A DNA stretch of 64,000 nucleotides, taken from the NCBI GenBank assembly GCA_028285105.1, contig JANQQE010000015.1:62001-126000 (forward strand), given 5' to 3'. The stretch is from Alphaproteobacteria bacterium (GTDB lineage Bacteria; Planctomycetota; Phycisphaerae; UBA1845). Below the pieces are notes generated by a model that was given only the letters and a program-made list of their open reading frames with translations, ran no database searches and had not been told where the DNA came from. Positions 37,049 to 47,229 of the stretch are shown here, piece after piece. Each line of letters begins with the position of its first letter. Position 1 is the first letter of the stretch. Both the position numbers and the translations under genes were made by a program.

Positions 37049-39562
37049 ATGGCGCGAAATCGCAACTTAAGCTGCTTCGCCAACCAGGAAGCGAACGCGA
37101 TTCCTTCCAAATCAAGACGCCGTCCGGCCTCAGTGGCAACATTGATGGTTCTGCTGTGTTTGTGCGGCCAAATGGAATCAAGAGGCGACGAATTAGGGCT
37201 CACCAACATTGCACAGGGCAAGCCTTACACGTTTTCGACGCCCCCCAATTATCGGTTGTGCACCGATGCGGGGGATGCGAAACAACTCACCGATGGTGTT
37301 GCGTCCGGCTGCAACTGGACAAAAAAAACGTCGGTTGGATGGCAGTCCATTCGAGAGTTTCCAGCGATCGAAATCGACCTGGGCTCAAGGCAACAGGTTG
37401 GGCGCATCAGAATACACTCCAGTTTTCGCAAGGATGTCGGGGTATCGCTGCCCGAACAGATTATCGCAATGCTCAGCGACGATGGCATCAATTTCAAAAT
37501 TGCCTGCGCATTCGATGACTTGAGGCCAGAGAATCAGTCAGCCAACAAGAAGAAAATTATTCCGCATGTTTTTGAAACGGACCGCATCAACGTCGCCGGC
37601 CGCTTTCTGAATATCGTGATCGTTCCTAAAGGAAACTACACATTTGTTGACGAAATCGAAGTATTTCCTTCAAAAGAAAACGCCGAGGTCCGTCAAGAAT
37701 CTCAGTATCGCGTAGCCCGAAGCCCAGATATCATCCCGATCATTGCCGAACACCGAAAACTCGTGTCGTTGAAAAAGTCAATATTCGAATTTTATGACCA
37801 TGTTCAATCACAGATTTCGGATTCAAATCAACCTTGGATTGAGCGAACGAGGATTCTAAACGATCAAGTCAGATCGCTACGCGTATCGGACCAGGACAGT
37901 CGACATGCGGTACTCAATCGATTTCGACAATTGCGTAGCGAGTGGCTATCTACGAACTCGACGGAACAAATCGTCTGGCGGCAAGCAGACACGACCATTC
38001 AGTCAAGTCCAGATGACGTCTATTGGATTCGAGACGACGATTCCGACTCGATTCAGGTAGCACTTTGGCAAAACGAGCACGAGTCAGCCGTCGTTACCCT
38101 GGCAAACTGTAGTTCATCTTCAGCAGTTTTGTCTATTTCTCTCTCGCCGTTGCGATCGGGTTCGGGCGAGACGCTTCGTTCCGAAGACTTCATCACGCTG
38201 CGGCAAGTGGTGAATGTCGATGCGCTTGGAAAGGGCATTGTTGGTGATGCATTACCTAAGCTGTCTGATCGAAGAGTCGTCATTCCAGCAGGCAGTTCGA
38301 TTCAAATTTGGCTCGATTTCTTTTCGCCCATTCTTGATGAAGGCGAATACCAATTTGCACTCAGCATCGATTCGCAATTCGAGGGCAGCAACTTCACGAA
38401 CAAGACCGTGATCCAAGGATTCGCCAAGGTGCATCCCATTCGAATTCCCGATCGAGCGACACTGTTGACAATGACTTATGCCTACCTTGGAAGATACCCC
38501 TATCAACCGAGGCAAATGGCGAGAGTGGCTAGGGACTTGCATCAGAATTACGTCAACTTGTACGTCATACCGATCGAGGATCTACCGCGCGGCATGCCGT
38601 TGTCCTCAGGCAAAATGCAGATGGATTATCGACGTCACGACGCGGCAATTGCCCGCTATCCGCATGCCCGAGAGTACTTGTTTTTTTGGGGTTATGTACC
38701 ATCAACAAAGAGTAAGCGAGGATACCGTCATCATTGGGGGCCTTGGATGAGTTCACAATGGAAGGCGGCGATGGGCTCATATATTACGAATTGGACTGAA
38801 CACCTTAAGACCAACGGTATCGGCTATGATCGATTTGCCATGTACCCATACGATGAATCGCTTTGCCCTGAATTTGCCGAGTTGGCTAAATTCATCAAAT
38901 CCGTCGATCCAAAGATCAGAATCTTCGCAAATAGCCCGGGGCGCAAGGGAAGTTCAGAATTGGATCAAATTGCGCCGTACATTGACTTTTGGTGTCTGCC
39001 GGAAAACAGAAGTCAGAGTCACCTTGCACGCATGCGGCTCTCCAAATCGAATGCGGTAAAACTCATGCGATATGACTGCCAAGGTGATTGCAAATCATTG
39101 TCGCCACTTCATTACTACAGACTGCAACCCTGGCGATCATGGCAGGCCGGCGATGTTGGCAGTGCATATTGGACCTATTTCGCACCACCGCGCGATCCGA
39201 TGCGATCTGGTTGGGACGACATCGAAAACATGGGGGCACGCTGGGATGCCGTTTACGCATCAGACCTCGCCCCTGTCGATTGTGGCGACGAATTGCTTGT
39301 CCCGAGCAGAAGGTTGCGCGCTTGGCGCGACGGAATCGAAGACTACGAATACCTTCATACCCTTCAACAACGACTCCGTGCTTTGGAAGATAAGAGCGGA
39401 ACACCGAATCGTAAGGTACGTCGCGAAGTGAACAAAACAGTTCGGCAAGTCTTGGGTACACACTCTGGAAGCGCGGCTGTCATGGATGCTCGCTCGCGAA
39501 TCACGCAAGAGATTCTCAAGTTGGATTCAAGACTTTTGTCCGATGGCCGCAGAACGCCATAA
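37049..39562 (+). CDS. Secreted F5/8-type-C plus glycosidase-like protein with DUF4091
   Basis: An 837-residue protein. After a long basic N-terminus comes a hydrophobic segment (ASVATLMVLLCLCG) that should export or anchor it. Residues about 50-210 are a discoidin/F5/8-type-C-like carbohydrate-binding domain (GKPYTFSTPPNY, IEIDLGSRQQVGRIRIHSS). The second half resembles a TIM-barrel glycoside hydrolase (TYAYLGRYPY, YDRFAMYPYDE, PYIDFWCLPEN) and ends in the DUF4091 signature AWRDGIEDYEYLHTLQQRL. DUF4091 proteins are uncharacterised hydrolase-like. Location inside a polysaccharide locus suggests trimming or binding of the polymer. An overlapping TTG (37040) is a possible start; the ATG at 37049 is preferred. 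Confidence 0.75.
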   Translation: MARNRNLSCFANQEANAIPSKSRRRPASVATLMVLLCLCGQMESRGDELGLTNIAQGKPYTFSTPPNYRLCTDAGDAKQLTDGVASGCNWTKKTSVGWQSIREFPAIEIDLGSRQQVGRIRIHSSFRKDVGVSLPEQIIAMLSDDGINFKIACAFDDLRPENQSANKKKIIPHVFETDRINVAGRFLNIVIVPKGNYTFVDEIEVFPSKENAEVRQESQYRVARSPDIIPIIAEHRKLVSLKKSIFEFYDHVQSQISDSNQPWIERTRILNDQVRSLRVSDQDSRHAVLNRFRQLRSEWLSTNSTEQIVWRQADTTIQSSPDDVYWIRDDDSDSIQVALWQNEHESAVVTLANCSSSSAVLSISLSPLRSGSGETLRSEDFITLRQVVNVDALGKGIVGDALPKLSDRRVVIPAGSSIQIWLDFFSPILDEGEYQFALSIDSQFEGSNFTNKTVIQGFAKVHPIRIPDRATLLTMTYAYLGRYPYQPRQMARVARDLHQNYVNLYVIPIEDLPRGMPLSSGKMQMDYRRHDAAIARYPHAREYLFFWGYVPSTKSKRGYRHHWGPWMSSQWKAAMGSYITNWTEHLKTNGIGYDRFAMYPYDESLCPEFAELAKFIKSVDPKIRIFANSPGRKGSSELDQIAPYIDFWCLPENRSQSHLARMRLSKSNAVKLMRYDCQGDCKSLSPLHYYRLQPWRSWQAGDVGSAYWTYFAPPRDPMRSGWDDIENMGARWDAVYASDLAPVDCGDELLVPSRRLRAWRDGIEDYEYLHTLQQRLRALEDKSGTPNRKVRREVNKTVRQVLGTHSGSAAVMDARSRITQEILKLDSRLLSDGRRTP

Positions 39563-39589
39563 GAAATCCGTCAAACCTGGCATTTTCCG

Positions 39590-41107
39590 ATGAATCAAAA
39601 AAAGCGGATCGTCTGGAACGCCTCAACAAATCTGATTCGGCAGTTTCTGCTAATCATCATTGCATTGATTCTCAATCCATTTTTGTACCACGGATTGGGA
39701 GCTGATGGATACGGCATTATTGCGCTCATTGGAATGACAGGAGGAATTCTGATGCTGCTCGATGCCGGGCTTGCCCATGCGATCTCGCGATTCATCAGCA
39801 AACATCATGCAAATAAAAATGTCGAAGAACTTAATCGTGTCATCGTAACATCTGTATGCGTCTACACGCTGATTGGTGGTCTTGCGCTCGCAATCGTTGC
39901 CATTCTTGGGCTTTACTTTCTTGACACTCTCGGCGTGCCCTCGCATCTCGCGTCAGAAACACGGAGCGCATTTCTGCTCGTCGCAATCGCGCTAGGAGTT
40001 CGGTTCCCTGGAAATGCATTCGAGGGCGTACTCCGTGGAATGCAGCGATTCGATCTTTCGAATAGCGCGATCCTCATCGAAAAAATCATATATGCCGCCC
40101 TGTCATTTGCGGGAATCGGTCTCTTCCATTGTGGGGTCGTCGGAATCGCGTGGGCGCTGTTGGCAGGGGCGCTTGCCTCACAATGCCTTCGAGTCCTGTT
40201 TGTAATTAGAATCTACGACGGAATTCGGATCGGTCCAACGCTGCTATCCTGGAATGTTTTGCGAGAGATGTTTGCGTTCGGATCCATGGCGTTTCTGACT
40301 CAACTCTCGTCCTTTATGGAAAACACCTTAACCAAGGGCATCGTCAGCGCGATCTTCGGCACCACCCTGCTCGGATCGTTCAACTTCGTTATCATTCTTG
40401 CAGGATTGTTGCGGCAAACTCGCTTGTCAATCACCAACGTCGTCATGCCCGTTGCAAGCAAGTACGAAGCACTTGAAGATAACACGAGACTCAAGCGACT
40501 TCTCATCGACGGGTCTCGGTTGTTGATGTCCATCATATTTCCGGTTGGAGCGTGGATTGCGATCATGGCGGGCCCCCTCTTGACCACTTGGGTCGGACCC
40601 GAATTAAAAGATGTCGCAGCCTTGCTCTCTCTGTTTGCGTGCGTCGAAGTCCTTGATGCCTCTAATGGTGTTGGTCACATGGTACTTCTGGGAATGGGGC
40701 GCGCAAAATTTCTGGGAATTCTATACCTTCTATCCAGCTTCATCGCAATCACGTTACTCCTTGTGCTGGCAGTCAACACAAATCTAGGACTCTATTCCGC
40801 TGCCCTTGGGGCGGGCGTTGGCGTTTTGATCAAACGCTTCTCTATTTTCGTCCACATGTGTCGCACCCTTGGTGTTTCAACCAAGGACTTTTTGTTGTCC
40901 GCGATGGCGCCCGCCTTGTTCATGACAGCCGCCATTGGAGTATTTACGTGGAAGCTGCGAGATGCTTTGCCTCCGAGTGGGTGGTTTACAATTGGGGCAT
41001 CAGCCGTATCGGCGGCGATCATTCACGTCGCCGTTGCCTGGATGCTGGTGCTGCGAAATCAAGAACGCTCGCAAATACTTGCCGTCGCTCGCCGTATCAT
41101 TGGATAA
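39590..41107 (+). CDS. wzx: Wzx-type polysaccharide flippase (MATE/MOP superfamily)
   Basis: A 505-residue integral membrane protein with about 12-14 helices and the N-terminal pattern of polysaccharide flippases (MNQKKRIVWNAST then LIIIALILNPFLYHGLGADGYG, LDAGLAHAISRFISKHHA). It should flip lipid-linked repeat units to the periplasm in a Wzx/Wzy pathway. The next gene is a Wzy/ligase-like protein. Confidence 0.9.
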   Translation: MNQKKRIVWNASTNLIRQFLLIIIALILNPFLYHGLGADGYGIIALIGMTGGILMLLDAGLAHAISRFISKHHANKNVEELNRVIVTSVCVYTLIGGLALAIVAILGLYFLDTLGVPSHLASETRSAFLLVAIALGVRFPGNAFEGVLRGMQRFDLSNSAILIEKIIYAALSFAGIGLFHCGVVGIAWALLAGALASQCLRVLFVIRIYDGIRIGPTLLSWNVLREMFAFGSMAFLTQLSSFMENTLTKGIVSAIFGTTLLGSFNFVIILAGLLRQTRLSITNVVMPVASKYEALEDNTRLKRLLIDGSRLLMSIIFPVGAWIAIMAGPLLTTWVGPELKDVAALLSLFACVEVLDASNGVGHMVLLGMGRAKFLGILYLLSSFIAITLLLVLAVNTNLGLYSAALGAGVGVLIKRFSIFVHMCRTLGVSTKDFLLSAMAPALFMTAAIGVFTWKLRDALPPSGWFTIGASAVSAAIIHVAVAWMLVLRNQERSQILAVARRIIG

Positions 41108-41214
41108 TCGCATCCTGCGGAAACGAGCAAGCGACGAACGTGTTGAAACGATCAATATAGAACAAGCCTCATACGACCGACGATTGAAAGTTTGTTGGAA
41201 GCAATAACGAAACG

Positions 41215-42687
41215 ATGAGCAGTTCACTGACCATTCCACTCATGTTCGTAGGAGCCGCGGGTGCCCTCGCATTTTTGGCGTTGGCACTCATGCTATTTGC
41301 GCGATTTCGCTTGATTGACTGTCTGCCCTTGATCGTGATTTGCAGTGTTGTGTTTTTTCTCAGCCGATTCAACCATCAATTCGCAGTGTTTCTGGGGATG
41401 AGAAAATTTCCGGGAATGATGTTCTTGATGCTCTTGTGGCTACCGGTGCTGTACACCCTTCGGTCCATGCGCGGCATACCAAGTCTACCGTTTGCGAATC
41501 CAATTTTGTTCATGCTGACAATTTTCTCTGGCATCGGATTTCTCAGTGGAATCATGAGTAGTCCAAATCTCATCGGAATCATTTCGCCACTCCATGTCAT
41601 TTGTACAACAGTACTTCCACTGTTACTGGCGTTTTCGATGGTCGCTACTGTCGGTCGAGACAGAAAGTCCCACGAACATCTGGTCACTTCCTTCATCCTG
41701 TTTTGTGGCGTTTTTCTGCCCGGGCTCATGCTTATCGGCGCCCTCGCCCCGGACTCCATTGGGCGATACCTGGGCTGGGGCGCAGCCGCCGAACGGCATG
41801 GTGCCGGTTTTTCTGCTGCGCGAACCCCCATTGGCTCTGGAATCGCCTCTGCAATGGTCGCCAACATTGCCTACGGATTTGCCTTGTGTCGATTCTTGAC
41901 CAAGAAACAATGGTTAAATTTCATTCCGATCGCCCTTGTTGGTTTTGCCTTGCTTTTCTCTTTGCAGCGATCGGCGCTGGCTATGTTTTTGATATTCAAT
42001 GCTTTGTTTTTTGTGCACGCCGCCCGCAAACATTTGTTTGCGCTGACGTTTGCCGGAATACTTGCGCTCGGTACCTTCGCAGCTGTCAGCAAGTTTCTGC
42101 CTGACCACTATCGATTCGACCGTTTTCTTTCGTTGGGTGGCGACAGCGCCGACATTCGATTCTCTGGAATCAAGGGGGCATGGTTGGCAAGCCTCCATGC
42201 TCCCGTTTTTGGTCATGGCCCGGGATTGCTTTACGATGAATTCCGAACGACCTTCGCGCTGGAAAAGGAACAGCAATCTTCGGTTCATGACACGATCACA
42301 ATCTATGGATACGCATCACCCCAAGAACCGCACAACACTTATGCCTTTGTTGCTGCTGAGTTTGGTTTTTTCGGTTTCATTTCGTTTGTTGGCTTATTGA
42401 TCTACCTCTGGCGCAAGACCCAAGCAAAATCGCTCAAGAGCCTTGCACCTCAAGATTTGTTGTATAGGAAAATGTACAACGCACAATGGGTGGCTTATTT
42501 GGCCGGCATGTACACGCACAGCACGCCGCTTGCGAATATGAAACCGGCTATGTTCTTTTGGCTCTTTGCGGCGATGGGCATTCACTGGTACGCATGCTGT
42601 CTTGTTGAACACAGTGCTGCAAGGGCAACTTTGAATCCAACATTGGGGCGATATCCGGTCCTTGGGGGGCCTGCTCTCAACACGTAA
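41215..42687 (+). CDS. wzy: Wzy/O-antigen ligase-family polymerase
   Basis: A 490-residue polytopic membrane protein with about 11-12 helices. A large periplasmic loop (about 320-370) ends in PHNTYAFVAAEFGFFGF, the HN-containing signature of O-antigen ligase/polymerase (Wzy_C) proteins; FGHGPGLL precedes it. It probably polymerises repeat units, or ligates polymer to an acceptor. Next to wzx, a Wzy role is favoured. Confidence 0.85.
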   Translation: MSSSLTIPLMFVGAAGALAFLALALMLFARFRLIDCLPLIVICSVVFFLSRFNHQFAVFLGMRKFPGMMFLMLLWLPVLYTLRSMRGIPSLPFANPILFMLTIFSGIGFLSGIMSSPNLIGIISPLHVICTTVLPLLLAFSMVATVGRDRKSHEHLVTSFILFCGVFLPGLMLIGALAPDSIGRYLGWGAAAERHGAGFSAARTPIGSGIASAMVANIAYGFALCRFLTKKQWLNFIPIALVGFALLFSLQRSALAMFLIFNALFFVHAARKHLFALTFAGILALGTFAAVSKFLPDHYRFDRFLSLGGDSADIRFSGIKGAWLASLHAPVFGHGPGLLYDEFRTTFALEKEQQSSVHDTITIYGYASPQEPHNTYAFVAAEFGFFGFISFVGLLIYLWRKTQAKSLKSLAPQDLLYRKMYNAQWVAYLAGMYTHSTPLANMKPAMFFWLFAAMGIHWYACCLVEHSAARATLNPTLGRYPVLGGPALNT

Positions 42688-42706
42688 AAGCTGTTTACGT
42701 CCAGCA

Positions 42707-43948
42707 ATGAAGAGGCCCATTCAAATCATGAGTCCAGTAGCCACAACAGGAACAGCAACCGCAAACGACAATTCGGCTCGAGTCTGCATGTTTTTGTCGA
42801 ACGAAGTTTTGTCTGATGGCCGAGTGATGCGCGAGGCTGAGGCTATTGCAAGTGCATATCGACTTACAATAATTGGATGGCTTCGACCGGAACGAAAAAA
42901 GAGATTCGATGCAGAGTTTGCGAAGACACTTCCCTTTACTATCAAACTCAAGGAGTTTGTCTCAGCCAAACTACTGCCAAAAAATATTGTTGGATACCTG
43001 GCCAGATATATGGAAATGATCTTTCGCTTCACGTTCGCTGGCTTGCGGATGCGGCCAGATATCGTGCATGCTCAAGAACAGGACACACTTCTGATTGGAT
43101 ATATCGTAGCTAAGTGCGTCGGAGCCAAACTAATCTATGACGCCCACGAATTGTATCGAGAAGTTCCTCCCGCAGGAGGCGCCATCGGGCGATTTCTCGC
43201 GCCCCGACTGGAATCATTTTTGATGAAACGATGCGACCTGGTCATTGCGTGCAACTCCCAGCGGGCGCAAATCATGCACAAAGAATATGGTGTACCGGTT
43301 GTTCCCAGTGTGATTCGCAACCTACCTCCTTTTTCCGAGCCATCGGAAGGCGGGCGCAAATTGCGCGATTTTGTCAATAACCAAAACCCCGAAATTGAGA
43401 AGATTATCGTTCACCCTGGCGGACTGGCAGGACGAGGTGCCAATGTCGCTTTGCCTGCCTTGGCAAAGCTGCCAAAATCGATTGGCTTGGCGATCATCGG
43501 ATATGCCAACCAAAAAACATTGCCTGAGATGGAAACACTGACACGGAAACACAGTTTGATTGACCGTGTGTTTTACTATCCGCGTGTCCCTTACGCAGAG
43601 TTGGCCGAGCTCGTTGCGGAAGGAGATATTGGACTTGTATCTTACCCGAATACGAATCGTAATAATTATTTCTGCGCGCCCAACAAACTCTATGAGTACG
43701 CAATGGCGGGAATTCCAACAGTCGCCGTCGACTATCCTCCATGTCGAGAATTCCTTGAAGAGTACAAATTCGGCCAATGCTTTGAATGGAATAATCCGGA
43801 CGCCTTGGCTGATGCAGTGGTTAATTGCATTTCTGATCAAGCCCGATACGACCAGATGTGCGCAGAAGCAAGGCGTGCTGCTACGCAAACCAATTGGGAC
43901 AAAGAGCGAAAAGTACTGATTTCGCTTTACGATCGGTTGATTGCATAA
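42707..43948 (+). CDS. Glycosyltransferase family 4
   Basis: A 413-residue GT-B glycosyltransferase. The N-terminal domain has LSNEVLSDGRVMREAEAIA and the C-terminal domain the group-1 signature region GDIGLVSYPNTNRNNY, NKLYEYAMAGIPTVA. Sugar donor and acceptor are unknown. The start may be ATG 42707 or 42728; the earlier frame overlapping wzy is not needed. Confidence 0.88.
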   Translation: MKRPIQIMSPVATTGTATANDNSARVCMFLSNEVLSDGRVMREAEAIASAYRLTIIGWLRPERKKRFDAEFAKTLPFTIKLKEFVSAKLLPKNIVGYLARYMEMIFRFTFAGLRMRPDIVHAQEQDTLLIGYIVAKCVGAKLIYDAHELYREVPPAGGAIGRFLAPRLESFLMKRCDLVIACNSQRAQIMHKEYGVPVVPSVIRNLPPFSEPSEGGRKLRDFVNNQNPEIEKIIVHPGGLAGRGANVALPALAKLPKSIGLAIIGYANQKTLPEMETLTRKHSLIDRVFYYPRVPYAELAELVAEGDIGLVSYPNTNRNNYFCAPNKLYEYAMAGIPTVAVDYPPCREFLEEYKFGQCFEWNNPDALADAVVNCISDQARYDQMCAEARRAATQTNWDKERKVLISLYDRLIA

Positions 43949-44002
43949 TTATTCTTACTTAGCACAACTAATGCAGGTGTATGAAACCGGCACAATTGCT
44001 TT

Positions 44003-44887
44003 ATGTCTGATCCTGCCACTACCAAGAATCTCATCATAAACGCAGACGATTTTGGTATCGGACATCGCGTCACAGATGGTATTGTCGAATCGTTCAGGAA
44101 TGGAGTCGTCACCAGCACCACCGTGATGGCCAATATGCCGGCAACGGAATACGCATGCAAGCTCGCACAGGATCTTCCAGCCCTTGGAATCGGAGTCCAT
44201 TTGAACCTGACCCGTGGATCGGCATTGTCAAATCCGGAAACCATTCCCGATCTTGCAACTTCTACCGGGCAGTTCGTTTCCAAGAGCGAAATGCTTCGAA
44301 CACTTTGGGGCGGGGCAAAAATCGCTGCTCAAGTTGAACGCGAGTTCGCATTACAGATACAACGAATCGTTGATCTGGGTGTAATACCAACGCACTGCGA
44401 CAGTCATCATGGCATGCACAAGAGGCCAGCGGCACGGGCGGCGTTGATTGCTGTACTTGCCAAATTCGGTATCAAGTCCGTCCGAAATCAAAATTCAATT
44501 TTTCGATGCCGAAAAAATGCTTCGCCGTCGGTTCGATTGAAGGCATTCGCATGCAACGCCAAGCGCTTCCCTGCTCGAATGTACGATAAGACGACAAAAC
44601 GGCTTATGACAAAGGCAGGCATCAAAATGCCTGATCAAAAGATTTCACGAACGATGCTTGTTCCAATTTCAACTGCCCCCATCGAAAACATGGTACGCTG
44701 TATTGAACTGTTACCCTGTGGCACGTCAGAGATCGTGTTTCATCCGGGTTTTCCAGACTCCGTCGCCGACGACAATCGGTCTCAGGAGAAAATGCGGAGA
44801 ACCGATCTTGAAGTCGCATTGTCGCCTGAAGTTCGCGATGCAATCGAAGAACAAGGTATTCGGCTCGTTTCTTTTCGTGATATTTAA
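44003..44887 (+). CDS. YdjC/ChbG-family carbohydrate deacetylase
   Basis: A 294-residue enzyme of the YdjC/ChbG/HpnK family. Metal ligands are visible: Asp15/Asp16 in NADDFG, His66 in GVHLNLT, and His131/135/136 in THCDSHHGMH. Family members remove acetyl groups from N-acetylated sugars (chitobiose, hopanoid glucosamine). In a polysaccharide locus it probably deacetylates a GlcNAc-like residue of an intermediate. It has no signal peptide, so cytoplasmic. Confidence 0.88.
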   Translation: MSDPATTKNLIINADDFGIGHRVTDGIVESFRNGVVTSTTVMANMPATEYACKLAQDLPALGIGVHLNLTRGSALSNPETIPDLATSTGQFVSKSEMLRTLWGGAKIAAQVEREFALQIQRIVDLGVIPTHCDSHHGMHKRPAARAALIAVLAKFGIKSVRNQNSIFRCRKNASPSVRLKAFACNAKRFPARMYDKTTKRLMTKAGIKMPDQKISRTMLVPISTAPIENMVRCIELLPCGTSEIVFHPGFPDSVADDNRSQEKMRRTDLEVALSPEVRDAIEEQGIRLVSFRDI

Positions 44888-44922
44888 GTGTTTGAATTCT
44901 CCATAGGATGATAACCTTTCTC

Positions 44923-46065
44923 ATGGCTCGAATCGGCCTTCTGCTGACAACGACACCGTGGAACGACCGCCGCCAGTTCGACCGCCAGGCTCCGGCGTTG
45001 GTAAGCGGCGCGCATGACGTTCTGTATCTGGCAGTGAACCCGGATCCTTCATCGAATAACGGCTTGAGTTTCGTACCGCTTTCGCCTCGCGAGGGTAGGC
45101 TCGCACGATTTACGGGCGGGCTGAATCAGTTTGGAAAGATCAAGAATCTCTCTCCCGATGCCATTCAATTGTGTTCAATTGAGCAGCTTCCCTTGGGTCT
45201 GGCGTTGAGGCTGACATCGGATATTAAGGTGACCTACGACTGTCGTGAAGACATGTATCATTCCATGCGCGATCACAAGACGCGCTTCCCAAAGATGGTG
45301 CGGCAGGTTTTTGCATCGTGCGTCAAACTGATTGAAGGCATGGCTGATCGATGGTTTGATGGCATCGTCGCATCCGATCGGGCGATCCATGACTCTTTTG
45401 AATCAATGCCCAACGATCAAAAAACGATCTTCTATAACACGCCATTGCTGTCCATGTTCGAGAAAAATTATCAGCCACTCTCCGAAAGACCCTATGACGT
45501 TGTGGTGATGGGTTCGATGAGTCCGCGAACAGGTGTACTTGATCTGGTGCAAGCGATCGGTCTCCTGAAAAGACGCGAAACCATTGTCAAAGCAATGCTT
45601 CTGGGCGATCCCAGTAATGACATTTTGGAACCCATTACGCGCGTGATGCAACAAGATGGCATTGATGATCAGATTCACATCACCGGACGGATTCCGCACA
45701 GCGAAGTTCCCAAAACGCTGGCGACCTGCAAAATCGGTATCGTCCCCCTTCCCGATATGCCCAAGTTTCGCAACAACATCGCCTGCAAGGCGTTCGAGTA
45801 CATGGCTTGCGGCATGCCGGTGATCTGCACGGACCTGCCTCCGCAACGCGAATTTGTCATCGAAGGTAAGAACGGTTTCTTCTACGAGCCAGGCAACGTT
45901 GGACAGTTGGCCAACGCCATCGAAGAATTGCTCGTAGACCTTCCACGGGCGAATGAACTGGGAAATGCCGGACGAACGATGGCTGAGGGAACGTGGAATT
46001 GCGAGCATGAACAGGAAAAGTATCGCAGATTTTATGATCGACTACTCGCAAGTAACCACCATTGA
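44923..46065 (+). CDS. Glycosyltransferase family 4
   Basis: A 380-residue GT-B glycosyltransferase. The N-terminal half contains VTYDCREDMYHSM and WFDGIVASDRAIHDSF; the C-terminal half has YDVVVMGSMSPRTGV and the donor-site region CKAFEYMACGMPVICTD. The ATG at 44923 (MARIGLLLTTT) is chosen over 44908 because GGATG lies upstream of it. The stop overlaps the open frame of capA. Confidence 0.9.
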   Translation: MARIGLLLTTTPWNDRRQFDRQAPALVSGAHDVLYLAVNPDPSSNNGLSFVPLSPREGRLARFTGGLNQFGKIKNLSPDAIQLCSIEQLPLGLALRLTSDIKVTYDCREDMYHSMRDHKTRFPKMVRQVFASCVKLIEGMADRWFDGIVASDRAIHDSFESMPNDQKTIFYNTPLLSMFEKNYQPLSERPYDVVVMGSMSPRTGVLDLVQAIGLLKRRETIVKAMLLGDPSNDILEPITRVMQQDGIDDQIHITGRIPHSEVPKTLATCKIGIVPLPDMPKFRNNIACKAFEYMACGMPVICTDLPPQREFVIEGKNGFFYEPGNVGQLANAIEELLVDLPRANELGNAGRTMAEGTWNCEHEQEKYRRFYDRLLASNHH

Positions 46066-46073
46066 TCGCCGCA

Positions 46074-47174
46074 ATGACAGCCGAAACGACTTCAGACACA
46101 ACAGGTCAAACAGCAATCGTTTCATTTTTGGGAGATGTATTTCCCGGTCTGAACGAAGCGGAGGTCACCGATGGAATCAAATCGACGCTCCGGCAAGCGG
46201 ATGCCGTTGTCATCAATCTAGAATCCCCTGTCACATCACGCGGACGTGAACTGCAAAGCAAATCGCTTCATCTGCGGTCCAATCCGAATCACGTGACGTT
46301 ACTCTCAGATTTGCAAACTTCTGTCGCTTGCCTCGCCAACAACCACATGTGCGACTGGACAGACGATGGTATCAAAGACACGCTTTCGCTTCTGCAAGAC
46401 AATCGCATTCCGCATACCGGTGCCGGGCCAACTCCGACGGAAGCACGGAAACCGGCGTGCGTTTCGATAGGTGAATTGCAACTGGGATTTCTCGCGTTTG
46501 GTGCCGAATCGATTGGTACGGTTCCCGCGACCGATGGTTCATATGGGTGCAGTACGTTTGATGTTGAAACTTCGCTGGGTTGTATTCGTGAACTAAAGGA
46601 AAAAGTCGATCTGGTGATCGTGGCTGTTCACTGGGGGTTCACCAATTATCACATGCCGCTTCCCGAGCATGTCACGGCGGCGCGGCGCATGATCGATGAG
46701 GGCGCAACGGCGATCGTCGGACATCACCCCCATGTCATTCAAGGATACGAAAGACGCGGCAATGGCGTCATCGTCTACAGTCTTGGCAACTTCATCTTCG
46801 GGCGATTTTATCGCAATGGGCGTGTCGTCAATCAAAGCCGCGAAAATCGATACGGGATGGTTTGTGAACTTGGACTCACGAAAGATGGCGTGGATTCGAT
46901 TCGGTTTCACCATTCAAAGCAACGCGGCGATCGGGTTTCCGTGGATTTGCTGACAGGTTCTGCGGCTGAAAAACGCGAACGGTTTTTGAACAAGCTTTCA
47001 TCGAAACTCGAGGGTGAAGACTACGAATCACGTTTTCGGCGTTATGTCGTGCGCCGAATGGGATATCGCGCACTTCGCTGGTGCAACCCGAAAATGTGGC
47101 GCAACATCAACCGTGCGTATCTAGCCGGGGTCTTCAATGCAGCGAAGTTATTGAGCAGGAAGCGCGGTGGCTAG
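46074..47174 (+). CDS. capA: CapA-family metallophosphatase-like protein
   Basis: A 366-residue protein of the CapA/PgsA family. Motifs: FLGDVFPG, INLESP, LANNHMCDWTDDGI, VHWGFTNYHMPLP, GHHPHVIQGYE and VYSLGNFIFG, all typical of the calcineurin-like fold. Best known from poly-gamma-glutamate capsules, but many members sit in other capsule and EPS loci and their reaction is poorly known. It has no clear signal peptide here. The start ATG is 9 bp past the previous stop. Confidence 0.88.
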   Translation: MTAETTSDTTGQTAIVSFLGDVFPGLNEAEVTDGIKSTLRQADAVVINLESPVTSRGRELQSKSLHLRSNPNHVTLLSDLQTSVACLANNHMCDWTDDGIKDTLSLLQDNRIPHTGAGPTPTEARKPACVSIGELQLGFLAFGAESIGTVPATDGSYGCSTFDVETSLGCIRELKEKVDLVIVAVHWGFTNYHMPLPEHVTAARRMIDEGATAIVGHHPHVIQGYERRGNGVIVYSLGNFIFGRFYRNGRVVNQSRENRYGMVCELGLTKDGVDSIRFHHSKQRGDRVSVDLLTGSAAEKRERFLNKLSSKLEGEDYESRFRRYVVRRMGYRALRWCNPKMWRNINRAYLAGVFNAAKLLSRKRGG

Positions 47175-47229
47175 TTGCTTCTGTGTACATTGCATCGCTT
47201 CGCCATGATGCTCCATCTATTCGGCAACA